DNA of 64,000 bases, taken from Carettochelys insculpta. Its lineage: Eukaryota; Chordata; Testudines; Carettochelyidae. The translations under genes were made by a program, and so were the position numbers. The notes beneath the pieces were generated by a model, which was not told where the DNA came from, searched no databases, and was given only the letters and a program-made list of their open reading frames with translations. Location: NCBI RefSeq assembly GCF_033958435.1, contig NC_134146.1, forward strand, positions 28,976,501-29,040,500, read 5' to 3'. Position 1 is the first letter of the stretch. Each line of letters opens with the position of its first letter. Of this stretch, positions 58,201-60,728 are shown piece by piece.

Positions 58201-60728
58201 CACTAGCCAAAAACTTTGAAATTGCCATGCAAATGGCCATTTCGAAGTTTACTAATGAAGCGCTGAAATACATGTTCAGCGCCTCATTAGTATGCGGGTG
58301 GCTGCGGCACTTCGAAAACGACGCAGCTCACCGCCGCACGGCTCGTCCAGACAGGGCTCCTTTTCTAAAGGACCCCGCCTACTTCAAAGTCCCCTTATTC
58401 CCATATGCTCATGAAAATGAGGGGATTTCGAAGTAGCCGGGGTCCTTTCGAAAAGGAGCCCTGTCTGGGCGAGCCGCATCAATTTCAAAGTGCCATGGCC
58501 GCCCGCATGCTAATGAGGCGCTGAATATGTATTTCAGCGCTTCATTAGTAAACTTCGAAATGGCCATTTGCATGGCCATTTCGAAGTTTTTGGCTAGTGT
58601 AGACATAGCCCAAGCCATTTGAAGTCAGGGGAGTCTTCTCATTGACATTAAGAGGTTTTGGATCAGACCCTACATCCTCGCTTTTTTCTACTAGACTTCC
58701 CCCCACTACAACCCACCCTTGCTCTCATGCCCCACCTCATTATCTTCTTTTATGGCCAATTCAAAAACCAATTATACGAAACAAAACCCCCTGGAGCTAG
58801 CAAAATGCACATCACACTGAAGCCACCTACCTTGAATTATTTTCAGTGCTAGACTGACAACTGTCTCAGGGAGGGCTGTGAAGAGCCAATAATAAATTAT
58901 TATAATGTTCATATGACTAGCATATCCAACTTACTCCTGCAAACAAAGTGCAAAGCAAACAAGGAAAGCTCATCAAATGTCAAGTTTTGGTTTGGGGGTT
59001 AATTTAATAAAAACAAACAAAATGAAGTGAATGTATTTTTGCTTGTCATGTTTTTGCAATTTTTTTCATTTTGGAGAAAAGGACAGGGCAGAAAAATAAT
59101 GGGACTGTGTGTGGGGAAATTATTCCGGCTTTTCAATTTTTTCCATTGGAAAAAATCTATTACTCTGTAATGTTTTGTCTCACTTAAAGAAAATGTTACT
59201 TTAAGAGTGAAGGCTAGTTTTTAAAACTTTTTACAAACCTTTTCTTCCTACCTTTCTAGTGGAAAAAGAGAAGGGAAAAGTTTAAAACAAAAAGACAGGC
59301 ATGACTTTCAAAACAAAATGCTGGCAGGAAAGCTTTTAACTCTAACATTTGTTGTTTTGAAATACTTTTGGAAAAAAGATTTCTTTGACACTGAAGTCAC
59401 GTTTTTTAGCAAAAAAAAAAAAAAACAAACCCAAAACTTTTCATAAAAAATATTAAAATCATCTGTGGAAACCACCTCCCCAGTGACTATGAGCCTTCAA
59501 ATAGAGGGTAATGATGGCAGCTGCGTAAATTTTATTCTCACCTGTATATGACTGGCTGGTATAGGTTTAATATTATTTGAATGTAGCCTTCTCTGATTTA
59601 TCTTCACCTACTGACCTTTCCATTCCTCATCCATTTTCCTCCATCCTCCTCCACCTGGTAGCCTCAATCTCCAGAATCTCCTCCTAGATTTCTCACTTTG
59701 ATTTAGTTAACATGATCTTTCCTCCAAATGAAAACCCTCTCCACCCCAGTAAAATGCGAGCATCTGCTGAGAGGTGCTGAGCACCCTCAATGAAAGCTGA
59801 CCATGGTGAGTGCCTCTCAAGTATTTCTATCAATCCCTAACATAGTAGAACAAAGATAATAAAGATCAGCTGTCATGGGAGGAACTCCAATTGCTGGTTT
59901 TAGGACATAGAGTAAGAACTGAAAAAAACTTTTAAAAATACAGGTTGAACCTCTCTAATCTGCCACTCTCTTGTAGTGACATCCATAGTCCGGCACGATT
60001 TTAGTTAGCCAGATATCCATTTAGCATGGTTTTGGCCAAGCTTCCCGTGGTCCCATGAAGTTTGTTGCCAGCCACTCATCCTGGCTCTCAGTGTTCTGTG
60101 CTGTTATTTAGCTCCAGTTTACCCTCTAACTGTATCCTAAGAGTCCAGTAGGCAGTCGTAGTGTCAGTAATGCTGCTAGACCATAATCACCTCCCAAGGT
60201 TTGGCAAATTCTCTCATTCGGCATGGTCAGGTCCTGAGGATGCCGAACTAGAAAGGGTCAAGCTGTACTATTCAAAGCCAGCGGGGCGATTTCAAAATAT
60301 TCTTAATTTGTTACAATAATTTTACAAACAACAGATCCTGTTCTGTTCATTCTCAATGCAATCAATGGCAAAATTTCATTTGTTTCATGTGGGACATGGA
60401 GCATACCCTGCCTAAAATGAAACCTTGTAATACAAACCAGAAATACCAGAATGAAAGCAAGAGCTAAAGTCCTGGAAAGGATATTGGTCATGAGTCCTTT
60501 GTCGTTTAGCAAGAGAATCCTCATCACTTATTCCAGCCATCAGATATTTAAGTCCTGTGATCCAGGTGCGAGCCTCCTCTGGATTAGAGGTGATAAGATC
60601 TAGTGACTCCATGTGGTTGCCATGGTAAATGGTAAGGCAGCAACTTGGGTCAAAGTTCCCCTCAGTATGGCGATGGAATATTTCAGACTGTCGGCCTTCT
60701 GTCACTTTGTAAATTGAATCAATTACAA
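1724..60728 (-). CDS. PLCH1: PLCH1, phospholipase C eta-1 (12 internal exons, partial gene)
   Basis: Phosphoinositide-specific phospholipase C of the eta class, which hydrolyses PIP2 to IP3 and diacylglycerol at the membrane in a calcium-dependent way. The coding join, 5' to 3' on the minus strand, is 60728-60485, 54290-54161, 49288-49118, 39208-39115, 36054-35851, 33620-33500, 31064-30893, 27318-27211, 23274-23113, 7402-7331, 2617-2523, 1821-1724. All phases agree and no internal stop occurs. Domain order seen: half PH domain, EF hands, complete X box, acidic X-Y linker, start of Y. The catalytic His (SSHNTYL), the Glu/Asp of the VDCWDG stretch, the second His ([11 protein letters not shown]) and the Glu of VILSIENHC are present. 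The linker ([16 protein letters not shown], then [20 protein letters not shown]) fits eta-1 better than eta-2. Introns run from 0.7 to 15.7 kb. Start codon, promoter, most of Y, C2 and the tail are outside the window. Confidence 0.95.
2098..2126 (+). repeat. (TC)n microsatellite
   Basis: About 29 nt of TCTC with one interruption, in the intron between the last linker exons. Intronic position gives no sign of function. Confidence 0.8.
2523..2617 (-). CDS. PLCH1: PLCH1 exon: Ser-rich linker
   Basis: 95 nt. It reads [20 protein letters not shown] then [11 protein letters not shown], plus two bases of Arg. It is basic, then acidic, then Ser/Gln-rich, as expected for the end of the X-Y linker. 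The acceptor is CCCCAACAG and the donor GTCAGA. Confidence 0.93.
3900..4385 (+). repeat. MIR-like SINE split by the MITE at 3969
   Basis: Left of the MITE is GGACTTCTGAATTCCACTCA and CTCTGTCAGTGACTCA; right of it is AGTTACTTAACC. Joined in order this follows the MIR-type pattern of a tRNA-derived SINE. Divergence is high, so the assignment is tentative. Confidence 0.4.
3969..4328 (+). mobile_element. TTCGAA-rich Harbinger-like MITE, internally deleted
   Basis: The termini are GGCCACGTCTACACGTGCAC and, on the right, the reverse complement of GGCTACGTCTACACGTGCAT. It is flanked by TGA on both sides, a 3-bp target duplication. The subterminal region has ACTTCGAAGTAGC and related palindromes. 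It shares its left 300 bp with the copies at 37026 and 43480 but lacks their right half, so it is a deletion derivative. Open frames across it are chance. Confidence 0.85.
5095..5401. mobile_element. Harbinger-like MITE, CpG-decayed
   Basis: The left end is GGCTGTGTCTACACC and the right end is the reverse complement of GGGTGTATCTACAC, flanked by TCA on each side. Inside are many ACTTCGAAGTA-type palindromes, most now TTCAAAG or TTCCAAG, as expected after CpG loss. It is an older relative of the 3969, 9642, 37026 and 43480 copies. Confidence 0.8.
6113..6540. mobile_element. MITE with CAGGTTGAACC-type TIRs, TA target
   Basis: It starts CAGGTTACACCTCCCCTATC and ends with the reverse complement of CAGGTTGCACCTCTCATATC, flanked by TA on both sides. 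The interior is GC-rich. It is the same family as 59941-60265 and 61788-62114. A TA duplication suggests a Tc1/mariner-type transposase; no coding remains. Confidence 0.75.
7331..7402 (-). CDS. PLCH1: PLCH1 exon: short linker exon
   Basis: 72 nt, 24 codons, phase 0 at both ends. It reads [20 protein letters not shown] then GKHK. The acceptor is TTTGCACAG and the donor GTAGGT. It fits the eta-1 linker in order and content. Because it is in phase at both ends it could be skipped without a frameshift. A Harbinger-like element starts 274 bp upstream in gene order, at 7676. Confidence 0.9.
7676..9177 (+). mobile_element. Harbinger-like element carrying a Myb/SANT gene, TTA target duplication
   Basis: The left terminus is GGGTGTGTCTACACATG and the right terminus is the reverse complement of GGCTGTGTCTACATGGG. 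TTA lies exactly at 7673-7675 and 9178-9180, a 3-bp duplication as in PIF/Harbinger elements. The 1.5-kb interior holds one long ORF (8105-8896) with a Myb/SANT-like DNA-binding domain and no DDE nuclease. TTCGAAAGAG-type motifs occur near both ends. It lies in the 15.7-kb PLCH1 intron, antisense to the gene. Confidence 0.85.
8105..8896 (+). CDS. Transposon-encoded Myb/SANT-like DNA-binding protein
   Basis: 263 codons from ATG at 8105 to TAG. Residues about 30-125 look like a Myb/SANT-like domain of the kind named Myb_DNA-bind_4. They include [20 protein letters not shown] with spaced Trp residues, then [40 protein letters not shown] and a terminal [12 protein letters not shown]. The same layout occurs in many reptile proteins labelled Myb/SANT-like or SCAN-like. 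In PIF/Harbinger elements a Myb-like partner helps the nuclease bind DNA and enter the nucleus; here only that partner is left. The N-terminus is Pro/Gln/Ser-rich. The last ~70 residues (Trp, Pro and Cys rich) look out of frame relative to a normal protein, so a frameshift after about residue 190 is possible. No upstream promoter was recognised. Whether it is expressed is unknown. Confidence 0.65.
   Translation: MASAQQSPEPQGPPAEPPQGSQGSVPEKKKRDPSWMNHELRDLLGLWREEEVLWEMGVKRRNAAAFAHLARGLTSQGHPEWNLEQVQSKVKELQMGYAQVREESRHSGAGPSTCPFYRELHSILGPWDSSPLKMVLDSSADQPEPEELQEPGPGSPSQGADTTRNWSSEWRDIIINIPSQLSSRAMGSQLSPETLEIPPQLVHNGASTWWAGQGWHPCQWTGCRPRGPRPHTPAGHSPEHALCTCQCHPAPRPVDSSRHPVAQ
9642..10350 (-). mobile_element. 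~0.7-kb TTCGAA-rich Harbinger-like MITE (reverse copy)
   Basis: The left end is GGCTACATCTACACGTGA and the right end is the reverse complement of GCCGTGTCTACACATGCACG. The flanks are TAA and TCA, an imperfect 3-bp duplication. It contains perfect or near-perfect palindromes such as CATCGAAATAGGCTATTTCG and CTACTTCGAAGTAGC, and an internal GCTGATGGCCGCCATGGCGG segment shared with the other copies. It runs in the opposite orientation to 37026 and 43480. The 192-codon frame across it is not a gene. Confidence 0.85.
12047..13038 (+). mobile_element. CR1 LINE, 3' fragment with decayed reverse transcriptase
   Basis: From 12066 the reading [19 protein letters not shown] then [20 protein letters not shown] matches CR1 reverse transcriptase around its FADD box (here FADY). 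The frame continues as [20 protein letters not shown] and is then broken by indels, but the text can be followed to EYCAQF-like and [17 protein letters not shown] coding. The 3' end is TTCTATGATTCTATG, the diagnostic CR1 terminus. The copy is 5'-truncated and inactive. Confidence 0.88.
13039..13130. repeat. (CA)n/(TG)n then (TATG)n-like low-complexity tract
   Basis: ACACAC changes to GTGTGT and then to an ATATATGTAT-like run. It sits directly against the CR1 3' end. A similar GTGTGTAT tract lies on the other side of the CR1 near 11945-11995, so the CR1 may have landed inside one microsatellite. Confidence 0.7.
15285..15961 (-). mobile_element. RTE-like LINE fragment (reverse), C-terminal RT part
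   Basis: The minus-strand frame 15901-15449 reads [20 protein letters not shown], then [20 protein letters not shown] and [20 protein letters not shown], and GRRGRPHRV. This is the C-terminal part of an RTE/BovB-like reverse transcriptase. The 3' end (GGGGCTCAGTGCA on the plus strand) matches the end of the 25385 copy. It is 5'-truncated and dead. Confidence 0.75.
16474..16790. mobile_element. Probable MITE with GTCTACA-type terminus
   Basis: The left side reads GTGCTGGTCTACATTAAAGC then TTGACCTAAGTGACGC, a pattern common to reptile MITEs. A possible right end, GCTAGACATGGCT, is at 16777-16789. The ends do not pair well, so the borders are rough. Confidence 0.4.
17170..17300 (+). repeat. MIR-like SINE scrap
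   Basis: It contains ATTTCTCAGCTCTGCCAATG, then CTGACCTAACCTCTTTGTGT and TTCAGTTTACCTGTCTATAG, in the order expected of an old MIR-type SINE. Diverged and partial. Confidence 0.5.
17505..21268 (+). mobile_element. Near-full-length non-LTR retrotransposon with (TAC)n tail
   Basis: About 3.7 kb. A GC-moderate leader (17505-17970) without a clear ORF is followed by one long frame encoding an AP-endonuclease-like domain, a reverse transcriptase and a C-terminal zinc finger. A ~60-bp 3' UTR ends in a (TAC)n run at about 21244-21268. A short tandem tail is normal for APE-type LINEs of the RTE and related clades. The element is antisense to PLCH1. I cannot fix the 5' border or the clade from this copy alone. 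Confidence 0.85.
17973..21185 (+). pseudogene. LINE endonuclease-reverse transcriptase, two in-frame stops
   Basis: One frame is open from 17973 to TGA at 21183-21185 except for TGA at 18117 and TAG at 20160. Domains in order: endonuclease ([17 protein letters not shown] at 18051; [21 protein letters not shown]; the [11 protein letters not shown] end), a basic region, then RT. The RT has [54 protein letters not shown] and the FADD active site at 20262-20273. The C-terminus has a C-x2-C-x12-H-x3-C finger at residues ending HSHSRRC. In many genome annotations such endonuclease parts are called craniofacial development protein 2-like. There are no frameshifts over 3.1 kb, so the insertion is fairly young. 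The upstream stop precludes a normal product. Confidence 0.85.
21533..22272. mobile_element. MITE with AGTAAACCCT TIRs and tandem interior
   Basis: It begins TAGTAAACCCTCGAAATATG and ends with the reverse complement of GAGTAAACCCTTGAGTTACA. TA lies on each side (21531-21532, 22273-22274), so a mariner/Tigger-type target. The GC-rich interior has about four degenerate 85-110-bp units, each with CTGGTTCCCAGCT (near 21898, 21989, 22098) or CTGGTTCCCATCT (near 22183). The open frames there are due to the repeats. Confidence 0.75.
22539..22857. mobile_element. Old Harbinger-like MITE
   Basis: The left end is GGCTGTGTCTACACAACAGC and the right end is the reverse complement of GGCTATGTCTGCATGG. The flanks are TTT and TTC. 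Internal TTTCAAAATA motifs look like CpG-decayed TTCGAAATA. It lies 256 bp from the 3' side of the exon at 23113. Confidence 0.7.
23113..23274 (-). CDS. PLCH1: PLCH1 exon: X-Y linker, basic helix
   Basis: 162 nt, 54 codons, phase 0. It starts [20 protein letters not shown], continues [20 protein letters not shown] and ends [13 protein letters not shown]. This segment separates eta-1 from eta-2 in my reading. The acceptor is TTTCAG and the donor GTATGA. It is followed by the largest intron in the window (15.7 kb). Confidence 0.95.
23795..23915 (+). repeat. Ancient amniote repeat scrap
   Basis: TTATTATTAATAACAATCAT then GTGCTAGCTGCTGTACACAC and ATAGAACAAAAATAATAAGG follow the layout of an old repeat (GTGCTAGGCGCTGTACAAAC type). 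Similar scraps occur near 42060 and 47640. Confidence 0.45.
24912..25146. mobile_element. Short Harbinger-like MITE
   Basis: The left end CTGGGTCTACACATGCC pairs with the reverse complement of the right end, CTGTGTCTACACATGCC. It contains CTTTCGAAAGGGG, GATTCGAAAGTGC and TTTTCGAAAGCCC near the ends and centre. Its right terminus runs straight into a (TG)n tract. Confidence 0.75.
25145..25227 (+). repeat. (TG)n-(AG)n-(ACAGAG)n compound microsatellite
   Basis: About 36 nt of TG, then AGAG, then repeated ACAGAG. It begins at the last bases of the adjacent MITE terminus. Confidence 0.9.
25385..27122 (+). mobile_element. RTE-like LINE fragment with (GAT)n tail
   Basis: Decayed coding can be followed: [20 protein letters not shown], then [21 protein letters not shown], then [19 protein letters not shown] and [14 protein letters not shown] text. 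It ends in [20 protein letters not shown] and a [15 protein letters not shown] segment. The 3' end is GGTGCTGAGCCCATGGTTGT followed by (GAT)n. It is the same family as 15285-15961 but on the opposite strand, and is full of stops and indels. Confidence 0.8.
27211..27318 (-). CDS. PLCH1: PLCH1 exon: acidic X-Y linker
   Basis: 108 nt, 36 codons, phase 0. It reads [20 protein letters not shown], then [16 protein letters not shown]. In other PLCs the acidic X-Y linker lies over the active site and holds the enzyme inactive until it meets the membrane; this stretch has 14 Asp or Glu in 36 residues. The acceptor is TTTTTAG and the donor GTAAGT. Confidence 0.96.
27319..29548 (-). other. PLCH1 intron without recognised elements
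   Basis: Non-coding intron. A CATGTCTACACTAGAGG scrap near 27664 suggests a truncated MITE. The plus-strand open frames at 28231-28620 and 28687-29061 show no domain, no splice logic and no codon bias I recognise. Confidence 0.5.
29553..29813. mobile_element. Probable MITE, diverged
   Basis: It starts GGCCAAGTCTATCCATGTGC and ends near CACTGTAGACAAAGAC, whose reverse complement resembles the start. The size and the GTCTA ends fit the MITEs elsewhere in the window. The flanks are not clear. Confidence 0.45.
30430..30625 (+). repeat. MIR-like SINE
   Basis: It reads GGGACTCTGGGACCCTGGAT, TCTAATTTCAACTTTGCCAT, TTGATCTTGGGTGCCTCATA and CCCCAGCTATAAACAAGGAT, then a GAGACATTTAGTTTTGAGAT region. 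This is the expected order of a MIR-type SINE on the plus strand. Confidence 0.6.
30893..31064 (-). CDS. PLCH1: PLCH1 exon: end of X box
   Basis: 172 nt. It reads [20 protein letters not shown], then [20 protein letters not shown], and ends [14 protein letters not shown]. The Glu of SIENHC corresponds to the conserved calcium-binding Glu at the end of the X box, and LKGKILVK is the usual final strand. The acceptor follows a T-rich tract (TTTTAG); the donor is GTAATT. Confidence 0.97.
31065..33499 (-). other. PLCH1 intron within X box, nothing else recognised
   Basis: A 2.4-kb intron. It has a short AATTATTTTGTTAGTCTTTA segment near 32487 that is close to one at 23370 (AAATCATTTTGTTAGTCTTT), so both are probably ends of the same unnamed repeat. 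No coding seen. Confidence 0.5.
33500..33620 (-). CDS. PLCH1: PLCH1 exon: X box, second catalytic His
   Basis: 121 nt, two-base phase at both ends. It reads [20 protein letters not shown], then [19 protein letters not shown]. It supplies the calcium-ligand acidic residues of VDCWDG and the catalytic His of HHGYTLT. The acceptor is TTGATAG and the donor GTAAGT. The open plus-strand frame over this segment is only its antisense. Confidence 0.97.
33920..34189. mobile_element. MITE with TAA target duplication
   Basis: The left end is GGGCAGGTCTACACTTCAGG and the right end is the reverse complement of GGGCATGTGTACGCTTAATT. TAA sits on both sides (33917-33919, 34190-34192). The interior has GTTGATCTCCGAATTAAGCG and no coding. 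Confidence 0.8.
34270..35015 (+). mobile_element. RTE-like LINE remnant around the FADD box
   Basis: Frame 34291-34590 reads [20 protein letters not shown] then [20 protein letters not shown], the palm region of a non-LTR reverse transcriptase. Text further on ([20 protein letters not shown]) is the C-terminal part with frameshifts. It is a different, older copy from the two (GAT)n-tailed fragments. Confidence 0.7.
35851..36054 (-). CDS. PLCH1: PLCH1 exon: start of catalytic X box
   Basis: 204 nt. It begins [17 protein letters not shown], continues [20 protein letters not shown] and ends [18 protein letters not shown] plus one base. [12 protein letters not shown] is the PLC X-box signature, with the general-acid/base His and the calcium-binding Asn. 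The acceptor is TTCAAAG and the donor GTATTT. It is joined to the next exon at the Glu-Val-Asp of the active site. Confidence 0.97.
36055..37022 (-). other. PLCH1 intron stretch, nothing recognised
   Basis: AT-rich non-coding sequence between the X-box exon and the 37026 MITE. A scrap with ACAGGAGTTACACC and AAAGTCAATGGGAGTTCC (36295-36330) belongs to a dispersed motif discussed in the findings. Confidence 0.5.
37026..37706 (+). mobile_element. ~0.7-kb TTCGAA-rich Harbinger-like MITE
   Basis: The left end is AGCTGCGTCTACACGTGCAC and the right end is the reverse complement of GGCTACGTCTACACGTGCAG. ATT flanks both sides (37023-37025, 37707-37709). The left half has CTACTTCGAAGTAGC, GCTATTTCGAAGTTG and ACTTCGACGTTCAACATCGA; the right half has CATCGAAATAGACTATTTCG. 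Same family as 9642 (reversed) and 43480. Confidence 0.88.
37710..38762. other. Unassigned GC-moderate intron stretch
   Basis: Richer in GC than the neighbouring intron and with several overlapping open frames on both strands, but none resembles a known protein or keeps a frame. It could be an old LTR or unclassified repeat; I found no terminal repeats. Confidence 0.35.
38766..38880 (+). mobile_element. Truncated foldback MITE end with 13-bp triplication
   Basis: TAA precedes GGCCATGTCTACACTAGCCA, then AATGGCCATGCAAATGGCCA as in the 58190 element. The unit AAGTTTACTAATG is present three times (38821-38859, the second with one change) instead of once. The element stops after GCGCTGAAATACATATTTG; the other end is missing. 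Confidence 0.75.
39115..39208 (-). CDS. PLCH1: PLCH1 exon: EF-hand lobe, last part
   Basis: 94 nt, 31 codons plus one base. It reads [20 protein letters not shown] followed by [11 protein letters not shown] and the first base of Gly. The acceptor is TGTGCAG and the donor GTAAAG. The sequence is the helix-rich segment that leads into the X box in PLC-eta proteins. Confidence 0.95.
39209..42054 (-). other. PLCH1 intron stretch, nothing recognised
   Basis: AT-rich non-coding sequence on the 5' side (in gene order) of exon 39115-39208. No MITE ends, LINE coding or splice-flanked ORF seen. Confidence 0.5.
42055..42200 (+). repeat. Ancient amniote repeat scrap
   Basis: CCCCCTTGTGCCAGGTGCTG, an A-rich run, ACAGTCCCTGCCCTGATGAA and TTTACAGTCTAAAT follow the order of an old amniote repeat (GTGCTAGGCGCTGTACA to CAGTCCCTGCCC). 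Family name uncertain. Confidence 0.55.
43480..44190 (+). mobile_element. ~0.7-kb TTCGAA-rich Harbinger-like MITE, TAA duplication
   Basis: The left end is GCCGTGTCTACATGTGCATG and the right end is the reverse complement of GGGCTACGTCTACACGTGCA. TAA flanks both sides (43477-43479, 44191-44193). It keeps both halves, including the right-hand palindromes CATCGAAATAGACTATTTCG and ACGAAATAATCTATTTCG. It is a good reference copy for this family. Confidence 0.88.
44194..46020 (-). other. PLCH1 intron stretch, nothing recognised
   Basis: Non-coding. Short open frames (for example 44334-44600) show no domain. I see no repeat ends. Confidence 0.5.
46021..46328. mobile_element. hAT-type MITE (CAGGGGTGGGCAA ends)
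   Basis: It begins CAGGGTGAGCAAATACCAG and ends with the reverse complement of CAGGGGTGGGCAATAAAAAA. The 8-bp flanks GTTTACAT and TTATACAT agree at six positions, as for a decayed hAT duplication. Interior is GC-rich without coding. Confidence 0.75.
46329..47570 (-). other. PLCH1 intron stretch, nothing recognised
   Basis: AT-rich and non-coding on both strands; no terminal repeats seen. Confidence 0.5.
47580..47810 (+). repeat. Ancient amniote repeat scraps
   Basis: TATTTATTTGTATTCTTGCA near 47598 and CACTGTACTGGGAGCTATAC with AAAGACCTTACCATCTATCT near 47738-47798 match the same old repeat layout as 42055. Diverged. Confidence 0.45.
47811..49117 (-). other. PLCH1 intron stretch, nothing recognised
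   Basis: Very AT-rich. The minus-strand open frame 48689-48931 has no family resemblance and no splice context that would join PLCH1. Confidence 0.5.
49118..49288 (-). CDS. PLCH1: PLCH1 exon: second EF hand region
   Basis: 171 nt, exactly 57 codons, phase 0 at both ends. It starts [16 protein letters not shown], whose loop (D-T-D-E-N-Q-G to E) is EF-hand-like. It continues [20 protein letters not shown] and ends [15 protein letters not shown]. Acceptor TCCTTAG and donor GTATGG are standard. This is the regulatory lobe between the PH domain and the catalytic core. Confidence 0.95.
49637..50536. mobile_element. hAT-type MITE (CAGGGTGGGGAACC end)
   Basis: The right end is the reverse complement of CAGGGTGGGGAACCTATGGG; the left end has CAGTTGGGGACCATGGACCC after an expanded G-rich run. 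The flanks ATCTAGAA (49629-49636) and ATCTAGAT (50537-50544) are a near-perfect 8-bp duplication. The GC-rich interior produces long open frames (49884-50270 minus, 49977-50537 plus) that are not genes. Confidence 0.75.
50964..51300. mobile_element. MITE fragment (TGTCTACACTACAAAATTGG type)
   Basis: It starts GATGATGTCTACACTACAAA and contains TTTAATTCGACTTTGAGC and GATCCCAGTGCTTCATGGGA. A related piece lies at 55430. The right border is not clear. Confidence 0.5.
51303..51720. mobile_element. MITE interrupted by a SINE
   Basis: GGTTTGATCTACACTAGGAG then GTTGAATTTACGTGACTTAG lies left of the SINE at 51357. CAGTCCACACTAATGTGCTC and following text lie to its right. The older element was split by the SINE; its right end is not defined. 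Confidence 0.5.
51357..51570 (+). repeat. tRNA-derived SINE with CR1-like tail
   Basis: The head ACCTCAGTGGTTAGAGCACT corresponds to the pol III A box of a tRNA, and GGTTGTGAGCTCAGTCC to the B box. The body ends with GGTCCTGCTGTGAGTGCAGG, GGACTTGACGACTTCTCATG, GTCCCTTCCAGCTCTATGAG, the usual CR1-like 3' part of turtle SINEs. The tail is TATGTATGTATAT instead of a plain CR1 terminus. Confidence 0.85.
51721..53205 (-). other. PLCH1 intron stretch, nothing firm
   Basis: Non-coding. Short open frames (51832-52086, 52572-52817, 52988-53188, minus strand) show no domain. No repeat borders seen. Confidence 0.45.
53206..53430 (+). repeat. MIR-like SINE
   Basis: CCAAGTCCTACATTCTATTT, then CTGTGTGACCCATGGAAAAT, TACTTCACCTCTCAGCATCT and TATTTTGTCCAACTCTAATA follow the MIR-type order. 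Diverged. Confidence 0.5.
54161..54290 (-). CDS. PLCH1: PLCH1 exon: first EF hand
   Basis: 130 nt, ending in phase 0. It reads [20 protein letters not shown], then [20 protein letters not shown] and MFQ. The EF-hand loop [12 protein letters not shown] has Asp at 1, Asn at 3, Asp at 5, Gly at 6 and Glu at 12, so it looks able to bind calcium. The first base joins CA of the previous exon to make CAT, so the residue before the Trp is predicted to be His. The acceptor is a U12-type AC; the donor is GTCAGT. Confidence 0.95.
54291..54310 (-). promoter_or_regulatory. U12-type branch site and AC 3' splice site
   Basis: On the minus strand this reads TTTCCTTAAC followed by ATATTTGCAC and then the exon. 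TTCCTTAAC is the U12 branch-point consensus. Its likely branch adenosine (54302) is 11 nt from the intron end, inside the short range typical of U12 introns. There is no polypyrimidine tract and the intron ends in AC, not AG. Confidence 0.92.
54412..54604. mobile_element. hAT-type MITE (CAGTGTTCCC ends)
   Basis: The left end is CAGTGTTTCCCGTAAGCTGA; the right end is the reverse complement of CAGTGTTCCTTTTAATTTTT. The 8-bp flanks CCCATATT and CCCACAAT agree at six positions. It is the same family as 62423-62617. Confidence 0.78.
55430..55730. mobile_element. MITE fragment
   Basis: GGTTGCAGCTACATTATGAG opens a segment with AAATTTGATTTTGACTATCC, CAAAGTCAATTTATTGCTGC and CACAGTTCCGTCATCCCTGT. 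The layout resembles 50964 and other reptile MITEs. Ends are unclear. Confidence 0.4.
55731..56965. other. PLCH1 intron stretch with GC-rich patch
   Basis: Non-coding. From about 56340 to 56700 a GC-rich patch repeats variants of CAGCAAGCCCCTGAATATCT three to five times, a decayed tandem array. The open frame 56462-56761 (minus) comes from it. Confidence 0.5.
56966..57402. mobile_element. Foldback Harbinger-like MITE, AAA duplication
   Basis: The left arm GGCTGTGGCCACACTTGGCC mirrors the right arm's reverse complement GGCTGCGGCCACACTTGGCC. The arms stay complementary for most of each half, meeting at the centre near 57180, so the whole 437 bp could form one long hairpin. AAA flanks both sides. 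TTTCGAAAGCGG and CTTCGAAATGGCC motifs are present. Confidence 0.82.
58190..58610. mobile_element. Foldback Harbinger-like MITE, CAA duplication
   Basis: The left arm starts GGCCGTGTCTACACTAGCCA and the right arm's reverse complement is GGCTATGTCTACACTAGCCA. Both arms continue with the TGGCCATGCAAATGGCCA block, TTTACTAATGAAGCGCTG and the GCATGCTAATGAGGCGCTG block. CAA flanks both sides. The 421 bp is close to a perfect inverted repeat. Confidence 0.85.
58611..59938 (-). other. U12-type intron body, nothing recognised
   Basis: AT-rich and non-coding, with poly-A runs near 59410. No element borders seen. Confidence 0.5.
59941..60265. mobile_element. MITE with CAGGTTGAACC TIRs, TA target
   Basis: It starts CAGGTTGAACCTCTCTAATC and ends with the reverse complement of CAGCTTGACCCTTTCTAGTT, with TA on both sides. 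Same family as 6113 and 61788. It ends about 220 bp from the U12 donor exon. Confidence 0.8.
60475..60484 (-). promoter_or_regulatory. U12-type (AT-AC) 5' splice site
   Basis: Read on the minus strand the intron starts ATATCCTTTC immediately after the last PH-domain codon bases. This matches the U11/U12 5' splice-site consensus ATATCCTT at every position. It is paired with a U12 branch site and an AC terminus 6.2 kb downstream. Confidence 0.92.
60485..60728 (-). CDS. PLCH1: PLCH1 exon: C-terminal half of PH domain
   Basis: 244 nt, entered in phase 1 and left after two bases of a codon. It encodes [17 protein letters not shown], then [20 protein letters not shown], and ends in [21 protein letters not shown]. 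This is the second half of the PLC-eta PH domain, including the C-terminal helix ([14 protein letters not shown]), which helps membrane targeting. The acceptor is a normal polypyrimidine tract plus CAG. The donor is not GT: the intron begins ATATCCTTTC, the minor-spliceosome AT-AC consensus. No GT lies where the protein alignment needs the junction. The preceding PH exon is not in the 3.2 kb up to the window edge. Confidence 0.95.

Noticed and set aside
60412..60484. Reading the PH exon on past the donor to a GT further downstream
   Set aside because: The frame after THDQ gives unrelated residues, and the next exon only joins in frame at the ATATCC site.
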